Origin: Lumbricus rubellus
Taxonomy: Eukaryota > Annelida > Clitellata > Crassiclitellata > Lumbricidae
Direction of reading: 5' to 3'
Assembly: GCA_945859605.1 (NCBI GenBank)
Contig: OX243828.1
Coordinates: 21,672,935-21,736,934 of the forward strand
Length of the DNA: 64,000 bases
Part shown: in pieces, positions 25,101-35,821 of the stretch
Layout: the number at the start of each line of letters is the position of its first letter
Numbering within the stretch: the first letter of the stretch is position 1
The notes under the pieces: model-generated
What the model was told of the DNA's origin: nothing
What the model saw: the letters and a program-made list of their open reading frames with translations, nothing else
The model's database searches: none
Made by a program: the position numbers and the translations under genes

Positions 25101-27450
25101 ATAATGAACAACAACAACGCTTTGATTTATGAAGCGCATTTACAAATCACCAGCGAAATAATGAAGACCTGTCACAATCCTATATTAATAACAACTCCCG
25201 CTTGCTTATTTATTACTTCGCCCTCTCAGCACCTATGGAGCAAGGGGTCAAAGTTTGTGAGGGTTAAAGGGCAAAGGAAGATGAGGGTATTATGGTATTA
25301 TCACAAAACATCGTGATGATGAGAGTTCGCTCATATGATGCTTAGCGTCAAAATGACTTCTATTGTCGTTCATTTGTAATTGTCCATGTTAGACTGGACT
25401 ATTGCAACTCGCTCCTTATAATATAGACAGCATCCTAAATCAAACTGGATGACCTTTGAGCTGTCGAGAGTGCTTTCAGAGTCTCTGTTTCCGTTTCTGT
25501 CTGTCTGTTTGTTTGTCCGTCTCTCTTTCCATGTCTCTCTGCGTACTTCTCCCTACCTCCCTCCCTCATTCCCTCCGTCCATCCCTCCATCCATCCATCC
25601 ATCCATCCATCCATCCATCCATCCATTCACAAATCCTACCCTTATTCCTCTTCCTCCCGATCCTCCCTCGCCGTTTCAAATCTGAACACCACCCACCTTC
25701 GCGTTCTGTCTGTCTGCCTTGCCTGTTTGACTTACCCCTTTGTATCTCGACCTCTACCCAAATTTTACCCTGCCTTGTATATAGTTTTTCTAGACTGAGC
25801 GCCTGTAAAGAAGCTGGTTCCAACTGACTCTGTTTTGGGGCGCTGAAGACGTCTTGAAAATAAGCTGGTTTATGTAGCGCCACATTTGAATGCACGCACA
25901 TGTAATACTTATTCACGTTTCGTCTGTTCATCATTCGCAGGAAACGCAAGCGACAGGAGCTGTGCGCCTCCTCTCTCTTCCATTCCACGCCATCCTACTC
26001 CGTCTTTCGTCTTCCGCATCACTCCAAGCGCAGCAACACCACCCTCGCCGATTCGTTCACCAGCCTCCACCAGCAGCAGCAGCAACTGCAGCATCCTCCA
26101 GGCCCCACATCCTCCTCTTCCGCCTCCACGTCCACCTCGCCATCCTCCTCATGCTCCTCCTACGAAACAGTCTGTGACGTCAGCGCGACTACGTCATCAC
26201 CGACCGATTCGAAATCTCGCGAGAAGAAGTGGGAGAACGGGAACAGGAACAACTCGAACAGTGGCGCCATCTGGACCGGAAGTGGAGATCGATCGCTTCC
26301 GCCGACGCCTCCACCTCCATTCACTCCACCACCACCCAATGGTGATGGGAAAGAGGAGGTGGAATTGTCGGGGGATGGTGTAGGTGGTGTGGAAAGAAAG
26401 AGCGAAGAGGAAGGAGGACATGGAGGACGTTTGAGGAAGGTGGGTAGGGACGGAAATGAACCTGGAAGGTGGAAAGATGATGGGAAAGACGAGATGGAAT
26501 TGTCTGGGGATGGTGGTGTGGAAAGAAAGAGGGAAAGAACAGAGGAAGGAGGATATGGAGGACGTTTGAGGAAGGTGGGTAGGGACGGAAATGGACCTGG
26601 AACGTGGAAGGATTGCTTTGGGTTGAATGCGATGAGTTATCAGCTGGAGAGATTGAGCAACTCCAGGTCAACTGGAGCCGAGATGGAAGCGATCCCGTGC
26701 GACGACTGGATCGGGAAGAAAGGGAATCGAGAGGAGATCAGCGGATCCACTCCGCTTGGATTTGCGCAGCGGTGGGCTTCAAAGGCTCTCTCAACTCATA
26801 CAAGAGACATCTCGGCTACTTCAAAGACCACGTCGGCTTCTTTGAAGGAAGAAGCGGCCACTTCAAAGGAACAACCGGTCATTTCAAAGGAACAACCGGC
26901 CACTTCAAAGGAACGACCGGCCACTTCAAAGGAACAAGCGGCCACTTCAAAGGAACAGGCAGCCACTTCAAAGGAACACGCGGCCACTTCAAAGGAACGA
27001 CCGGCCACTTCAAAGGAACATGCGGCCAATTCAAAGGAACAAGCGGCCACTTCAAAGAAACAATCGGCTACTCTATTAGAACAGTCGGCTACTCTAACGG
27101 AACAGGCGACTTTTTCAAAGGGACAGACTGCTACTTCAAAGGACTCGTCAACATCGTTTGGAGGGTTAAGTAGATCGCCCGAAGAATTCATCACCCAACG
27201 CAGAAGTCAACCTTATCAGCCAGAATACGTGATGCGAATTGGTATTACACCTTCAAAGTCATTGGTCGGAACAGAAGGAGGTGGAGGAGGAGAAAGCAGA
27301 GCGTTTGCAGAGGAGGAAGCAGAGGGAGGAGGAGAAGGAAAAGGAGGGTGGATGGATGGAAGAGGGGTAGAAAAGCTGAAGGGGGCGAAAGGACACCACC
27401 GAAGACTATACAGCTTTGCTCGGGGTAGTCAAAACATTCAGACTGATTAG
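19967..27450 (+). CDS. SUEL lectin-CUB single-pass membrane protein, 5 exons, complete
   Basis: Exons 19967-20363, 20994-21377, 22309-24396, 25023-25095 and 25941-27450 join with GT/AG sites and phases 1-1-1-2 to give 1483 codons. Order: signal peptide ([16 protein letters not shown], residues 1 to about 20), SUEL/galactose-binding lectin domain (about 40-132), CUB domain (about 138-260), Thr/Ser-rich then acidic stalk (261-956), transmembrane helix (957-980), basic stop-transfer RKRKRQ, and a 503-residue cytoplasmic tail. SUEL domains bind galactose or rhamnose sugars; CUB domains bind proteins or calcium-dependent ligands. An adhesion or recognition receptor at the cell surface is inferred. 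The ATG at 19967 is chosen because it directly precedes the hydrophobic signal. It recalls EVA1C-type receptors (SUEL domains plus TM), but the CUB, stalk and tail do not match that family as I know it. Large tandem repeats in introns 1 and 2 are described separately. Confidence 0.85.
20440..20985. repeat. 25-bp intronic minisatellite carrying CRE palindromes
   Basis: About 21 copies in intron 1 of a 25-bp unit containing TCATTTGACGTCATTTCA. Seven copies keep the exact cAMP-response palindrome TGACGTCA and four carry TTACGTAA. In the middle the array has a 50-bp higher-order period alternating GACGCC and TTACGTAA units. Confidence 0.9.
20994..21377 (+). other. Exon 2: CUB domain
   Basis: Encodes [48 protein letters not shown] and IVLNFHSD...GFWMHFA. 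These are the CUB hallmarks: G.I.SP.YP..YP..C, the second-strand LxFxxF, CxxDxLxI, CG, and FxSD..GF. All four canonical cysteines are present, though a short Gly/Ser/Arg insertion lies before CG. Acceptor TTCTTTAG, donor GCAG|GTCAGG. Confidence 0.88.
21377..21495. repeat. 18-bp minisatellite starting at the exon 2 donor site
   Basis: About six copies of GTCAGGTCAGGTCACTGG begin at the splice junction itself, so each unit repeats the donor-like CAGGTCAGG. The exon frame also reads through it (VRSLGQ repeats), so unspliced or alternative products would be in frame for about 60 codons. Confidence 0.88.
22016..22255. repeat. (TA)n and (GACA)n tracts in intron 2
   Basis: A TA run at 22016-22050 followed by a GAGA/GACA-rich tract to 22255, close upstream of the exon 3 acceptor at 22308. 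Confidence 0.9.
22309..24396 (+). other. Exon 3: extracellular stalk
   Basis: A single 2088-bp exon. It opens with [13 protein letters not shown], then a Thr/Ser tract ([16 protein letters not shown]), likely O-glycosylated. Next come four 11-residue repeats of the type RPGLEDLxxRPG. The rest is hydrophilic and Asp/Glu-rich ([27 protein letters not shown]) with few cysteines, as expected for an extended disordered stalk. The frame stays open for about 2 kb in a repeat-poor composition and ends at TGGA|GTAAAC; phases agree with both neighbours. Confidence 0.82.
24430..25015. repeat. CTGT/TCTG-rich tract in intron 3
   Basis: About 580 bp of diverged TCTGTCTG repeat that doubles as the pyrimidine tract in front of the transmembrane exon. 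The Cys/Leu/Ser-rich frames across it are shadows. Confidence 0.85.
25023..25095 (+). other. Exon 4: transmembrane helix
   Basis: A 73-bp exon encoding [20 protein letters not shown] and YYI, an uncharged stretch long enough to cross a membrane once. Acceptor TTTTTTAG, donor TCCG|GTAAAA. It is the only membrane segment apart from the signal peptide. Confidence 0.85.
25560..25625. repeat. (ATCC)n microsatellite in intron 4
   Basis: CCATC/ATCC array of about 60 bp inside a longer pyrimidine-rich stretch. Confidence 0.9.
25941..27450 (+). other. Exon 5: cytoplasmic tail with heptapeptide repeat
   Basis: Starts with the basic RKRKRQ, then a Ser/Pro/Gln-rich region ([20 protein letters not shown]), and two copies of a Gly/Arg block ([20 protein letters not shown]) at about 26420 and 26560. 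From about 26850 to 27140 there is a tandem repeat of seven residues, consensus xAATSKE, about a dozen copies, coded by a 21-bp unit. Stop TAG at 27448-27450. The Ser/Thr/Lys/Glu repeat offers many potential phosphorylation sites (inference). No enzymatic domain is visible. Confidence 0.8.
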
Positions 27451-27550
27451 CAACTGATTAGTAAATCACAATTCCATCCGACAGAGGATTAACCCCCCCA
27501 GCCGCTCAATCATTCCCTTGTTTACCAAGCTCATCCGGCGTAACTATTGT

Positions 27551-27718
27551 ATCGGGGACCGAACGAGTCACTACACTTGCCCTAAAACTTAACCCTAAAC
27601 GACCCTCACGACGCCAAATCTGAGATTAACCGACCCTCACGACGCCTAGCCTGACCCTAACCGACACTCACGAGTTACGACGCCTAACCTGACCATAACC
27701 GACACATCGGTCCCCGAT
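27551..27718. mobile_element. Small inverted-repeat element
   Basis: Ends are ATCGGGGACCGA and TCGGTCCCCGAT, a perfect 12-bp terminal inverted repeat. The interior contains several 'gaccctcacgacgcc'-like repeats. No clear target duplication found. Confidence 0.5.
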
Positions 27719-28109
27719 TTTATAGTTGAGCTGCTCATCCTATGCTTAGACCTGCTGCTGTTGCTGCAGATGTAGTTACTAGGCCTACCAGCATATGACA
27801 GCGGTCAGATAAAGTGCTATCTGTTGTGTAGTAGTTTCAAGATAACATACGCCTAAAGCAGCCATCAAATAGTCTCGATAAACTTGCCTGAAAACAGCTT
27901 GGCTTTTGACTGACATCAGTGGATGAGTTGCGAATAGAAAAAGGCGCAACATAAGTTACTATTTACAATTACCATTACATGTACCTGTTGCGCTAACGTT
28001 CAGTGACGTAATTGCAGTAACAAACAATAAGTGTAAAGTATAGTTACGGCTGTTTGCAGGCCCGCCACTGGTACTACATTGTATCATAATTAATCATTTA
28101 CAAAACGCA

Positions 28110-28500
28110 TCTATAATCGTAATCGTAATCTCGAGATTTCTACAGCGCCCACAAAAGCGAAGTCACGGGAATCAGCTTATTCACAGAATAAGAAAATCGA
28201 TAACAAAATCGATAAACAGCGGGTCAAGTCCGGAGAGTCAAGCAGGCAGATACTGTAGATGGACGGCTAAGGTGGGTGATGTTTAGAGTTGAAATGACGA
28301 GGGATGTGAGGAGAAGAGGAAGAATCAGGATAGGATTTGTGAAAGAGCAATGTTTTCAGCTGTGGGGACATAGCGAGCGGTGGAGTTTTGGTGAGTTCGT
28401 ATAGCAGGGTGAACCGTTTAGAGGCGCTCCCAGTGAGCCAGGCCCCGCGAGAAGAAACAGGTTTTGAAAGAAGAGAGATTGCCATGACCAAGCCCGCATT
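28110..28500. repeat. Dispersed repeat family F2, copy
   Basis: Starts 'cgtaatcgtaatctc', as does the copy at 44200, and includes 'gtgaaccgtttagaggcgct', matching 'gtgaaccgttcagaggcact' at about 42330. Non-coding. Confidence 0.6.
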
Positions 28501-28602
28501 AAGGTATACGTGCTAAGGGTGCTGCAGCACCCGGGTCCGCAGCTTCGAGGGGCCCCGCATTTTCAGAAGTGATGAAATTTCTTAGCGAGAATGCTGCAAC
28601 AA

Positions 28603-30733
28603 CCCTTTCATTCCCAAATTAATTTTTTTAAGGAGAAAATTATGGAATATGTAAACTATGCTTACTTTATAGACCAGAACACATGCCTTTTGGAATTTTA
28701 TTTTTAAAATGTGGGAAAAGTGCATTTTTGGACATGACTCCATTTGGAGTCAACGGGATTCAGAGGACCCCAAAAATCGGAATAAAACAGATTCTTGATT
28801 TTTTTAAATTTACCACAATAATGCAAGTAGTTTGTGTTAGTAGTAATATTTAATGAGAAATTGTGACAACAGATAAGAAATTAAAAAGTAGCCTATATGG
28901 AAACATGGCAATTCCAACATGAACACCAGCTCATGGATGATGACGACCATGATGACTAGTTCTCTGCGCGAAGACAAGTCTGCAAATGTACCTATGGCAC
29001 TGACACTTGGGAGATGAGATGAGCGAGTTGGTTTACCGTTGCCATCCTCATAATAGACAACTGTAGATGAGCGACTTGTCCAGTATGTGAACTTGTTATA
29101 GAGCACCTTCAAGGTATAATACTTAGAAGCACTCCCGACTATAGCGCGGACACTAATTCGGAGTTTCACGCCAAAGCGCCTGTGCAATTGCGAGTGAAGG
29201 TCCCTACGCAGCGGTTTGAGGTGGGTTCGAATCTGCAACCCTTCGGCTGCAAGGCTGCGAACATACCCACTACAGTGACTACACCACCGTTCCCCACAGT
29301 ATCACAATGCACTGACTTGAGGTAGATTCGGACCTTTCAGTTACATGACATAGTACATACAGCTAGTTCACCTCACTCCAATTCAGTCCGACATACTATT
29401 TCAGTATGGGATAGACATTTCAAATGTGAACAGGGTCTACACTGGATTAGTGTGAAATGCTAAGAACTGTTCTTATCTTTGGTGATAGACATAGACCTTT
29501 GGCACTGACACATCATGTATTTCATGCGTACATAACTACAATGACATTTTACATCCCTGCCTAGTTTCAGAGTATGCTATTCTGGAATACAATGTATGCC
29601 CAACGTTGTCATAACGCCCAGAGAGTTTGGCAGCTATCACCCTATTGTTCTGCATGATGGCTTTCCGGCTCTGTTAGTTCTGCAATCAGCAGATTCATCA
29701 ACGAATTCATTAGATGTACAATTGTACACTAATGAACATAACATATTGCATTGCCCGCAAGTCTGCAATCAATGCTCGTGGGAAGAAATGCCGAAGTATT
29801 CCAAAGGAGATGAGTTTTCTGTAGATTCACTGAGCCTTTATTTCAAAAGCACACCACATAGCCTCGGAGGAGAAAGCTTTTCTTATTGAAATGTGTGAGT
29901 GAGTCTGTTCTCAGAACTTGAGGAGGGGTGTTTCTGCAGAGACCAGTCATTTACTTGGCTCTTTGGAAAGAGTTGTGCTACGAGAATGTCATCTTTATCT
30001 ATGTGCACTATAATTGTGGTGCCATCTAAGTCAGCATGTGACAAATCATCTTCGCTAGAGGCTGTTGCACTGTCTTCAATGCCTGATAATGGTTCGTCGT
30101 TTTCTGGATCTAAAATATCAGCATCTGGCCATACAATCAGATACTCGATATTCCACTCGATATTCCTTGTTTTGCACCATTTCCCATCACAATCCATGTT
30201 CTTTATTACCCTAATGTATTGAAATTTAAATAAATTTGTATCAAAAGCTATTTCTCAGTAGTAGGAAAGACGGTTTTAGTATTTGCTAGTGAGTCAAAAT
30301 AGCTAAAGAGGAACATCGAAAAACGTAACGCATACATTTTTGGGTACCTCTGAGCCCCAATGACTCCAAATGGAGTCATGTTCAAACTTCACTTTTTCTC
30401 TGGAATTTTTTAATTGAAAACCATAACAACTTATCTGATGGCTAAAACATATACATAAAAGCAACAAAACAGTTTTCTTTCATTTGAATGTCTTTTGTTT
30501 CATGAAAAATATTACTGCCAAAGGTCAAATATAATTTTTCGCACAATGCCAGTGTTGACACTAGTATTGTGGCGCCACCTATGACGATAATGTTTTGCTA
30601 CCTCGTTTGGAAAGATTCATCATTATGTGAATGTTGATAATAAATTAATCCTGGTTACCAGGAATCGAAATTTTTATGGAGAAAAAAATAATTTCTCTAA
30701 TGACTCCAATTGGAGTCATTGGGAATGAAAGGG
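28603..30733. mobile_element. Degenerate piggyBac-like element
   Basis: Terminal inverted repeat CCCTTTCATTCCCAA at 28603-28617 and its complement at 30719-30733. TTAA, the piggyBac target, follows the right end (30734-30737); the left flank has decayed to ACAA. Three 18-bp palindromes of the form TGACTCCAxxTGGAGTCA lie at 28735, 30361 and 30701. An acidic minus-strand frame (29883-30197; WPDADILDPENDEP, ASSEDDLSHADLDG) could be the remains of a transposase N-terminus, which is often acidic, but no catalytic core is seen. A SINE is inserted at 29090-29297. Confidence 0.6.
29090..29297 (-). mobile_element. tRNA-derived SINE (family S), copy 3
   Basis: Minus orientation, more diverged than copy 2, nested in the piggyBac-like element, and therefore younger than it. 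Confidence 0.75.
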
Positions 30734-30739
30734 TTAATA

Positions 30740-32385
30740 GAATAATACGAGATAATATTATTGTAGTTGACGAAAATTCTACCAAGTTCTAACTCTAACT
30801 GTTCAATCATGATAATGAATATTGGTTGAAATCTCATGAACTTAGTTGGTAATGAAATATTTTATCTTTGGGAAGTGTGACTTCAACACTGGTAGGCCAC
30901 CGCCCCAAATATTTTAATACCTTTTTATAGTCTCGACGCTCAAAGATTGTGGGGACGGGAACCAATGCATGGGCCGTCCCTCCATCACTTTTATTTGGGG
31001 GCGTCCCTCTGTCCCCCTTAAGTCTCCGCCCATGATCTGGAGTCTCAAATAAATGCACAGGTTTAAGAAATATGCAGTCACAAATAGGCATAATGACCAG
31101 CTAAATTTGGGGGCCCTTTCAAACTCGGGGCCCCAGGCCGGGCGGCGCAGGGGCACTGGGCCCTCCACTGGATAAGAAATTTAACCACTGGCTTTCAAAA
31201 TGACCGAATGAAAAGAAGAATAAATCAAACAAGTCGTGGGTCTAGTGCTCACGAGATTCTGTTTGTTCAGAACAGTCCAAAATAATTATAGTTTAAAACC
31301 GATTACTAAAATGCTTTGTTGGTGATTGGCCGGCTAGATTGATGGAAACGCACCATACAGTAGCCTATAATAGGCCTAAGCTTATAAGCAATATAGGCTA
31401 TGCTCAAAAACCAACAGATTCCCATGTGATGCATGTGCCCTCCGAATAACAAGTAATGAGTTATAACGACATAATTATGCAAAATAACATTAATATAATT
31501 ATATAAAATTACATATAAATTATACATAAATTATATGAGTGCTTCTGAATCGTTGCTACGGTTTTTAATCGATTGCTTTCGAACCCATGTCACTTAAATC
31601 TCTCTATATTATTATTAGGTTATTATTGTTAAAACAACAATGCATTCACGTAATAATGTTATTTTAAGCAAGAATGATTGAAACGGGGCTTTTTTTAACG
31701 TGCAGTTGTACACAAAATGTGCATTTCTAAATGGATTTGTGCAGTTGTAGAAGCACTTTTGTATAGTTAAAACTAGCAAAAAAATGGCCATTGTTCTTCG
31801 ATTGGAAGTAATTTACCATGGAGGATGGGAAGGAAAAGGAGTTGCGCAGTTCTAAAAAATTCTTTAAAACAGCCCGGCTCAAAGCTGTGAAAGAATTTAT
31901 TCACTGCTAATACCTTTGTGATATCAGTTGGCCCATAAAATTTTCCATCAAACTGCCACGGAACCTCAAGCCGACGCCCGCCGAACCCTTGGGTTCCGCG
32001 GAACCCCGGTAGAAAATCACTGCAGTAGCCTATGTCGTCTTTATCTCCGCTGGTCGACTTCAATTTTTGTCATTGGCAACTTTGCTTTTAGGCTATGGGC
32101 CAATATGAAAGTTCGCAAGACTTTGATGTGAGCTTAACGTTAATCCAAACTTTCTAAGACTTAACTCGTGATGACCACGACGATTGTTAAACTTAAACAT
32201 CAAAGAATTCAATCAAATTAAACTTAGCTATAAGTACTATATATAATTTTAAGAAATGCAGCAAATGCTTCGAATGATTAATTATTATTTAAATATTGCT
32301 TGTCGTTTGTTCTGCTGTCACTGTACTAAAGTGTCTGAAACTTTTCCTTAGTAACAAAAATCATGCATACATAGGCCTACATACA
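30740..32385. other. No gene seen; dispersed repeat at 31737-31885
   Basis: AT-rich without exons. The segment 31737-31885 ('tgtgcagttgtagaagcact ... accatggaggatggga') recurs at 54785-54930, so it is a dispersed repeat of unknown class. Confidence 0.5.
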
Positions 32386-32389
32386 CGCA

Positions 32390-32390
32390 C

Positions 32391-32432
<42 letters not shown>

Positions 32433-32533
32433 ACCGTGACCCACGTTTGTACAGTACATATTATAGGCACAACCTTGGTGATAGTGAGGTTCCTTTCCGA
32501 GCGAGTTTTATCGTGAGGTGGAATCCTAGTTAA

Positions 32534-32583
<50 letters not shown>

Positions 32584-32600
32584 ATAATATATATAATATA
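32390..32600. repeat. (CA)n and (TA)n microsatellites
   Basis: CA run at 32390-32427 and TA run at 32533-32578 followed by diverged TA-rich sequence to about 32645. Confidence 0.95.
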
Positions 32601-33099
32601 TAGTATTATAATATATAATAATATAATATATTATATATATATTAATTACACACAGATTTATAAGGATAAAGGTTAAGGATAGGTTCTCTTCTTTCTCTCC
32701 AACATAGTTACAGGCCATACACACAACAAGACGCAGAGATGCAAATCATCCATCCATGGGCGATTTCACATCAGTTCATAATATTAGTGGCTATGTAGCT
32801 AACTGAAGCCACTCCTCCTCACCAATCACAGGTTACAGGCTAAGATGCGATTGGTTGTATTATATAGAACATACATTTAACTCACCTATATAACACCATG
32901 CACAGTTAAGAAATGTAAACAGTGACGTCTTCATCTACACCAGGTATCGTCTTTGGGTCTCACGCTTCATTGATTAAAATTATGGCTGAGCTGCTATTGC
33001 TTCAAACGAAACATTTTTTGATCGTTGATTATTCAAAAGTTGGTGACGTGCGAAATTCGCTTTCGTTGATGACTTCAGAGGGATTTGGGAATAGAAGGG

Positions 33100-33500
33100 C
33101 AATGATGGCAGGAAGGGTAAAAGAGCAGGGAGGAGAGCAGGGAGGAGAGCAGGGAGGGAGGGAGGGAGAGTAGAGAGAGCAATTTGGGCCTTCTTTAGTT
33201 TGCGGCTCGACGACTATGACATAAGCTTCAATGGGGGGGGGGGATGAAGAAAGTGAGATAGGTAGATGGATGTAGTGATTAGGAGACGGAAAAGGTATAG
33301 GATGAGGAAGAGGAGCTGGAATAGGTAAGGAAAGAGCAGTAGGAGATGGAGATAGAGGATGAGGAAGAGGAGATGGAATTGGTAGAACATGAGGAGGAAG
33401 ATTAAGAAGCTGGTATAGAAGAAATAGATCGGGAAAGAGAACAGGGGAGGGAAAAGGAAAATTAGGAGGGGAGGAGGATGGGAGCAAGTAGGAGGAGAAA
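33100..33500. repeat. Purine-rich GGAGA/GGAA tract
   Basis: Strongly purine-biased plus strand with GGAGAGCAG triplicates at 33126-33165. No gene; the minus-strand Pro/Ser/Leu frame reflects composition. Confidence 0.75.
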
Positions 33501-33532
33501 GAGGAAACGATTATATATGGGAAAGAGCCTTG

Positions 33533-34410
33533 GGGTGAATTCTATTGCGCCGCCACAAAATCGTAAATCGTGAATACTTGGGCTGGATGCTCAAGAGCAC
33601 ACTGTTTCTGAGGAGCAGCTCAGAAATTTTGTAGCCGCGCAAGATCTGCCAAAAACGCCATCGAGAATTGACCATTTCTGCTTGATTTCAATGCTCTATT
33701 ATTCGAACTATGGATGGTTTTCGAGTGATTTTGGGAGATTGTGGTGACTTCTATTGCGCCGCCACAAAATCGTGAATACCAGGTATTATTCCAACGATGT
33801 ACCGTTTTCGAGTGATTATGAAAGCTTAGGGTGACTTCTATTGCGCCGCCACAAAATCGTGAATACATGGGCTGGATGCTCAAGAGCACACTGTTTCTGA
33901 GGAGCAGCTCAAAACTTTTGTGGCCGCGCAAGGCCTGCCTAAAAGGCTATCGTTAATGGCCCATTTCTGCCTGATTGCAATGCTATGTTATTCGAACGAA
34001 GGAGTGTTTTCGAGTGATGATTTTGGGAGCTTGGGGGTGACTTCTATAGCGCCGCCACAAAATCGTGAAAACCTGGGCTGGATTCGCACGAGCATACTGT
34101 TTCTGAGGAGCAGCTCAGACATTTTGTGGCCGCGCAAGGTCTGCCTAAAAGGCCATCGAGAATGGCCCATTTCTGCTTGATTTCAATGCTATGTAATTCG
34201 AACGATGGAGGGTTTAAGAGTTATTTTAAGAACTTTAGGGTGACTTCCATTGCGCCGCCACAAAATCGTGAGTACCCGGGCTGGATGCTCAGGAGCACAC
34301 TGTTTATGAGGAGCAGCTCAAACATTTTGTGGCCGGGCAAGATCCGCCCAAAAGACCATCGAGAATGGCCCATTTCTGCCTCATTTCAATGCTATGTTAT
34401 TCGAAAGATG
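33533..34410. repeat. About 205-bp satellite, 4-5 copies
   Basis: Repeat starts ('ctattgcgccgccacaaaat') fall at about 33542, 33751, 33838, 34044 and 34247, i.e. spacings 209, 87, 206 and 203 bp; the second unit is truncated. Frames are open on both strands with repeated IAPPQNRE or RFCGGAIEVT words, but period and strand symmetry argue for satellite, not gene. Confidence 0.88.
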
Positions 34411-34620
34411 TACCATTAGCCGACAAAACTACCATTAGCTGACAAAACTACCATAAGCCGACAAAACTACCATTAGCCGACAAAACTACCATTAGCCGAC
34501 AAACTACCATAAGCCGACAAAACTACCATTAGCCGACAAAACTACCATTAGCCGACAAAACTACCATTAGCCGACAAAACTACCATTAGCCGTCAAAGCT
34601 ACCATCAGCCGACAAATTAA
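34411..34620. repeat. 19-bp minisatellite
   Basis: About ten copies of TACCATTAGCCGACAAAAC directly abutting the 205-bp satellite. Confidence 0.92.
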
Positions 34621-34954
34621 GGAACAAATTATCCACAGTTGACCTCGGGAGTAAATGTCCGTATAATCCCCTTTTTGATGCCTCATGTTCTGTCTAGTTG
34701 CCTGCTTTTCTGTCTCTCTCTATATCTTGTCTGGTTTGTGTCTCTCGCTCTCTCGCTCTCGCTTTCTGTCTCTGTCTTTCTCTGTATCTGTGTCTCTGTA
34801 TCTCTCTGTCTCAGTCTCTGCCTCCATCTCTGTCTGTCTATCGTCTATCTGTCATCGTATGCTGTTTTTAGGCACACAAACGAATCAGCGGGCGCTAAGA
34901 GATTAAACGGATTTCTGTATAATTTCATTTTCCACCACGAAGCCTCCCTCCAAG

Positions 34955-35045
34955 ATGAACTCCAACAGGTTTCTGATACTGCTGCTGCTGCTGTCGGCGT
35001 CGCTTTTGGATGCCTTAGTGTCAACTCCATGGAAACCAGGCGAAG
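34955..35045 (+). other. Knottin gene exon 1: signal peptide
   Basis: ATG in the context CAAGATGA; 30 codons ending GGCGAAG|GTGGGT. The TTTTTAG at 34865-34871 could be the acceptor of a 5' untranslated exon joined to this block. Confidence 0.8.
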
Positions 35046-35758
35046 GTGGGTCTGTAACCAACTCCAGCAGCAGCAAACAAACTGAGCTCCCCAAGACCCA
35101 GAGGGATGCCAACATCATTAGGCGATAGATAGACAGAATAGTCACGATAAGAGTCACTTCTCTGAAGATATTACCTACAGCATACATCCTCATCATCAGC
35201 ATCATTATTATCTTCCACCATCACTATTACCAAGATTATTACTATCGTCGTCATTGTCAAGTTATAATCATCATCATTATCATCGTTTTCGTCGCTACTA
35301 ACTACCACTGTACTACTGCTGCTACTACTACTGCTGCTGCTGCTACCGCTGCTACTACCACCACCACCACCACCACCACCACCACAACCACCACCACCAC
35401 CACCACCACCACCACCACCACCACCACCACCACCACCACTACTACTACCACTGCTACTACTACTACTACAACCACTACTACCACTACTGTCTACAATGAC
35501 TGCTACCACTCCTACTACTACACAACTAATCGTAATTGTGACACAGATTTCTAAAGCGCTACTCGAAACCCAAGCGCGGGCCACCAAGAGTCAAAAGCGT
35601 TGTCCGTAAGAGTAGTCTGTGGTGTTCCGGGTCGAGTTAGAATAGGATAAACTACAACTAATACTGTCACTACCATTTCCACTACGATTACCGCTACCAC
35701 TACAACTACCGCTACAACTGCCACTACTGCTACGGCTGCTACTACTGCTACTCATCAA

Positions 35759-35821
<63 letters not shown>

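Noticed and set aside
29596..29889. 97-codon plus-strand frame inside the piggyBac-like element
   Set aside because: No family motif; it abuts and slightly overlaps the acidic minus-strand frame that fits the element better, and neither has a catalytic core.
33533..34620. CRISPR-like array
   Set aside because: The 205-bp units and the 19-bp units are contiguous tandem repeats without unique spacers, in a eukaryotic context.
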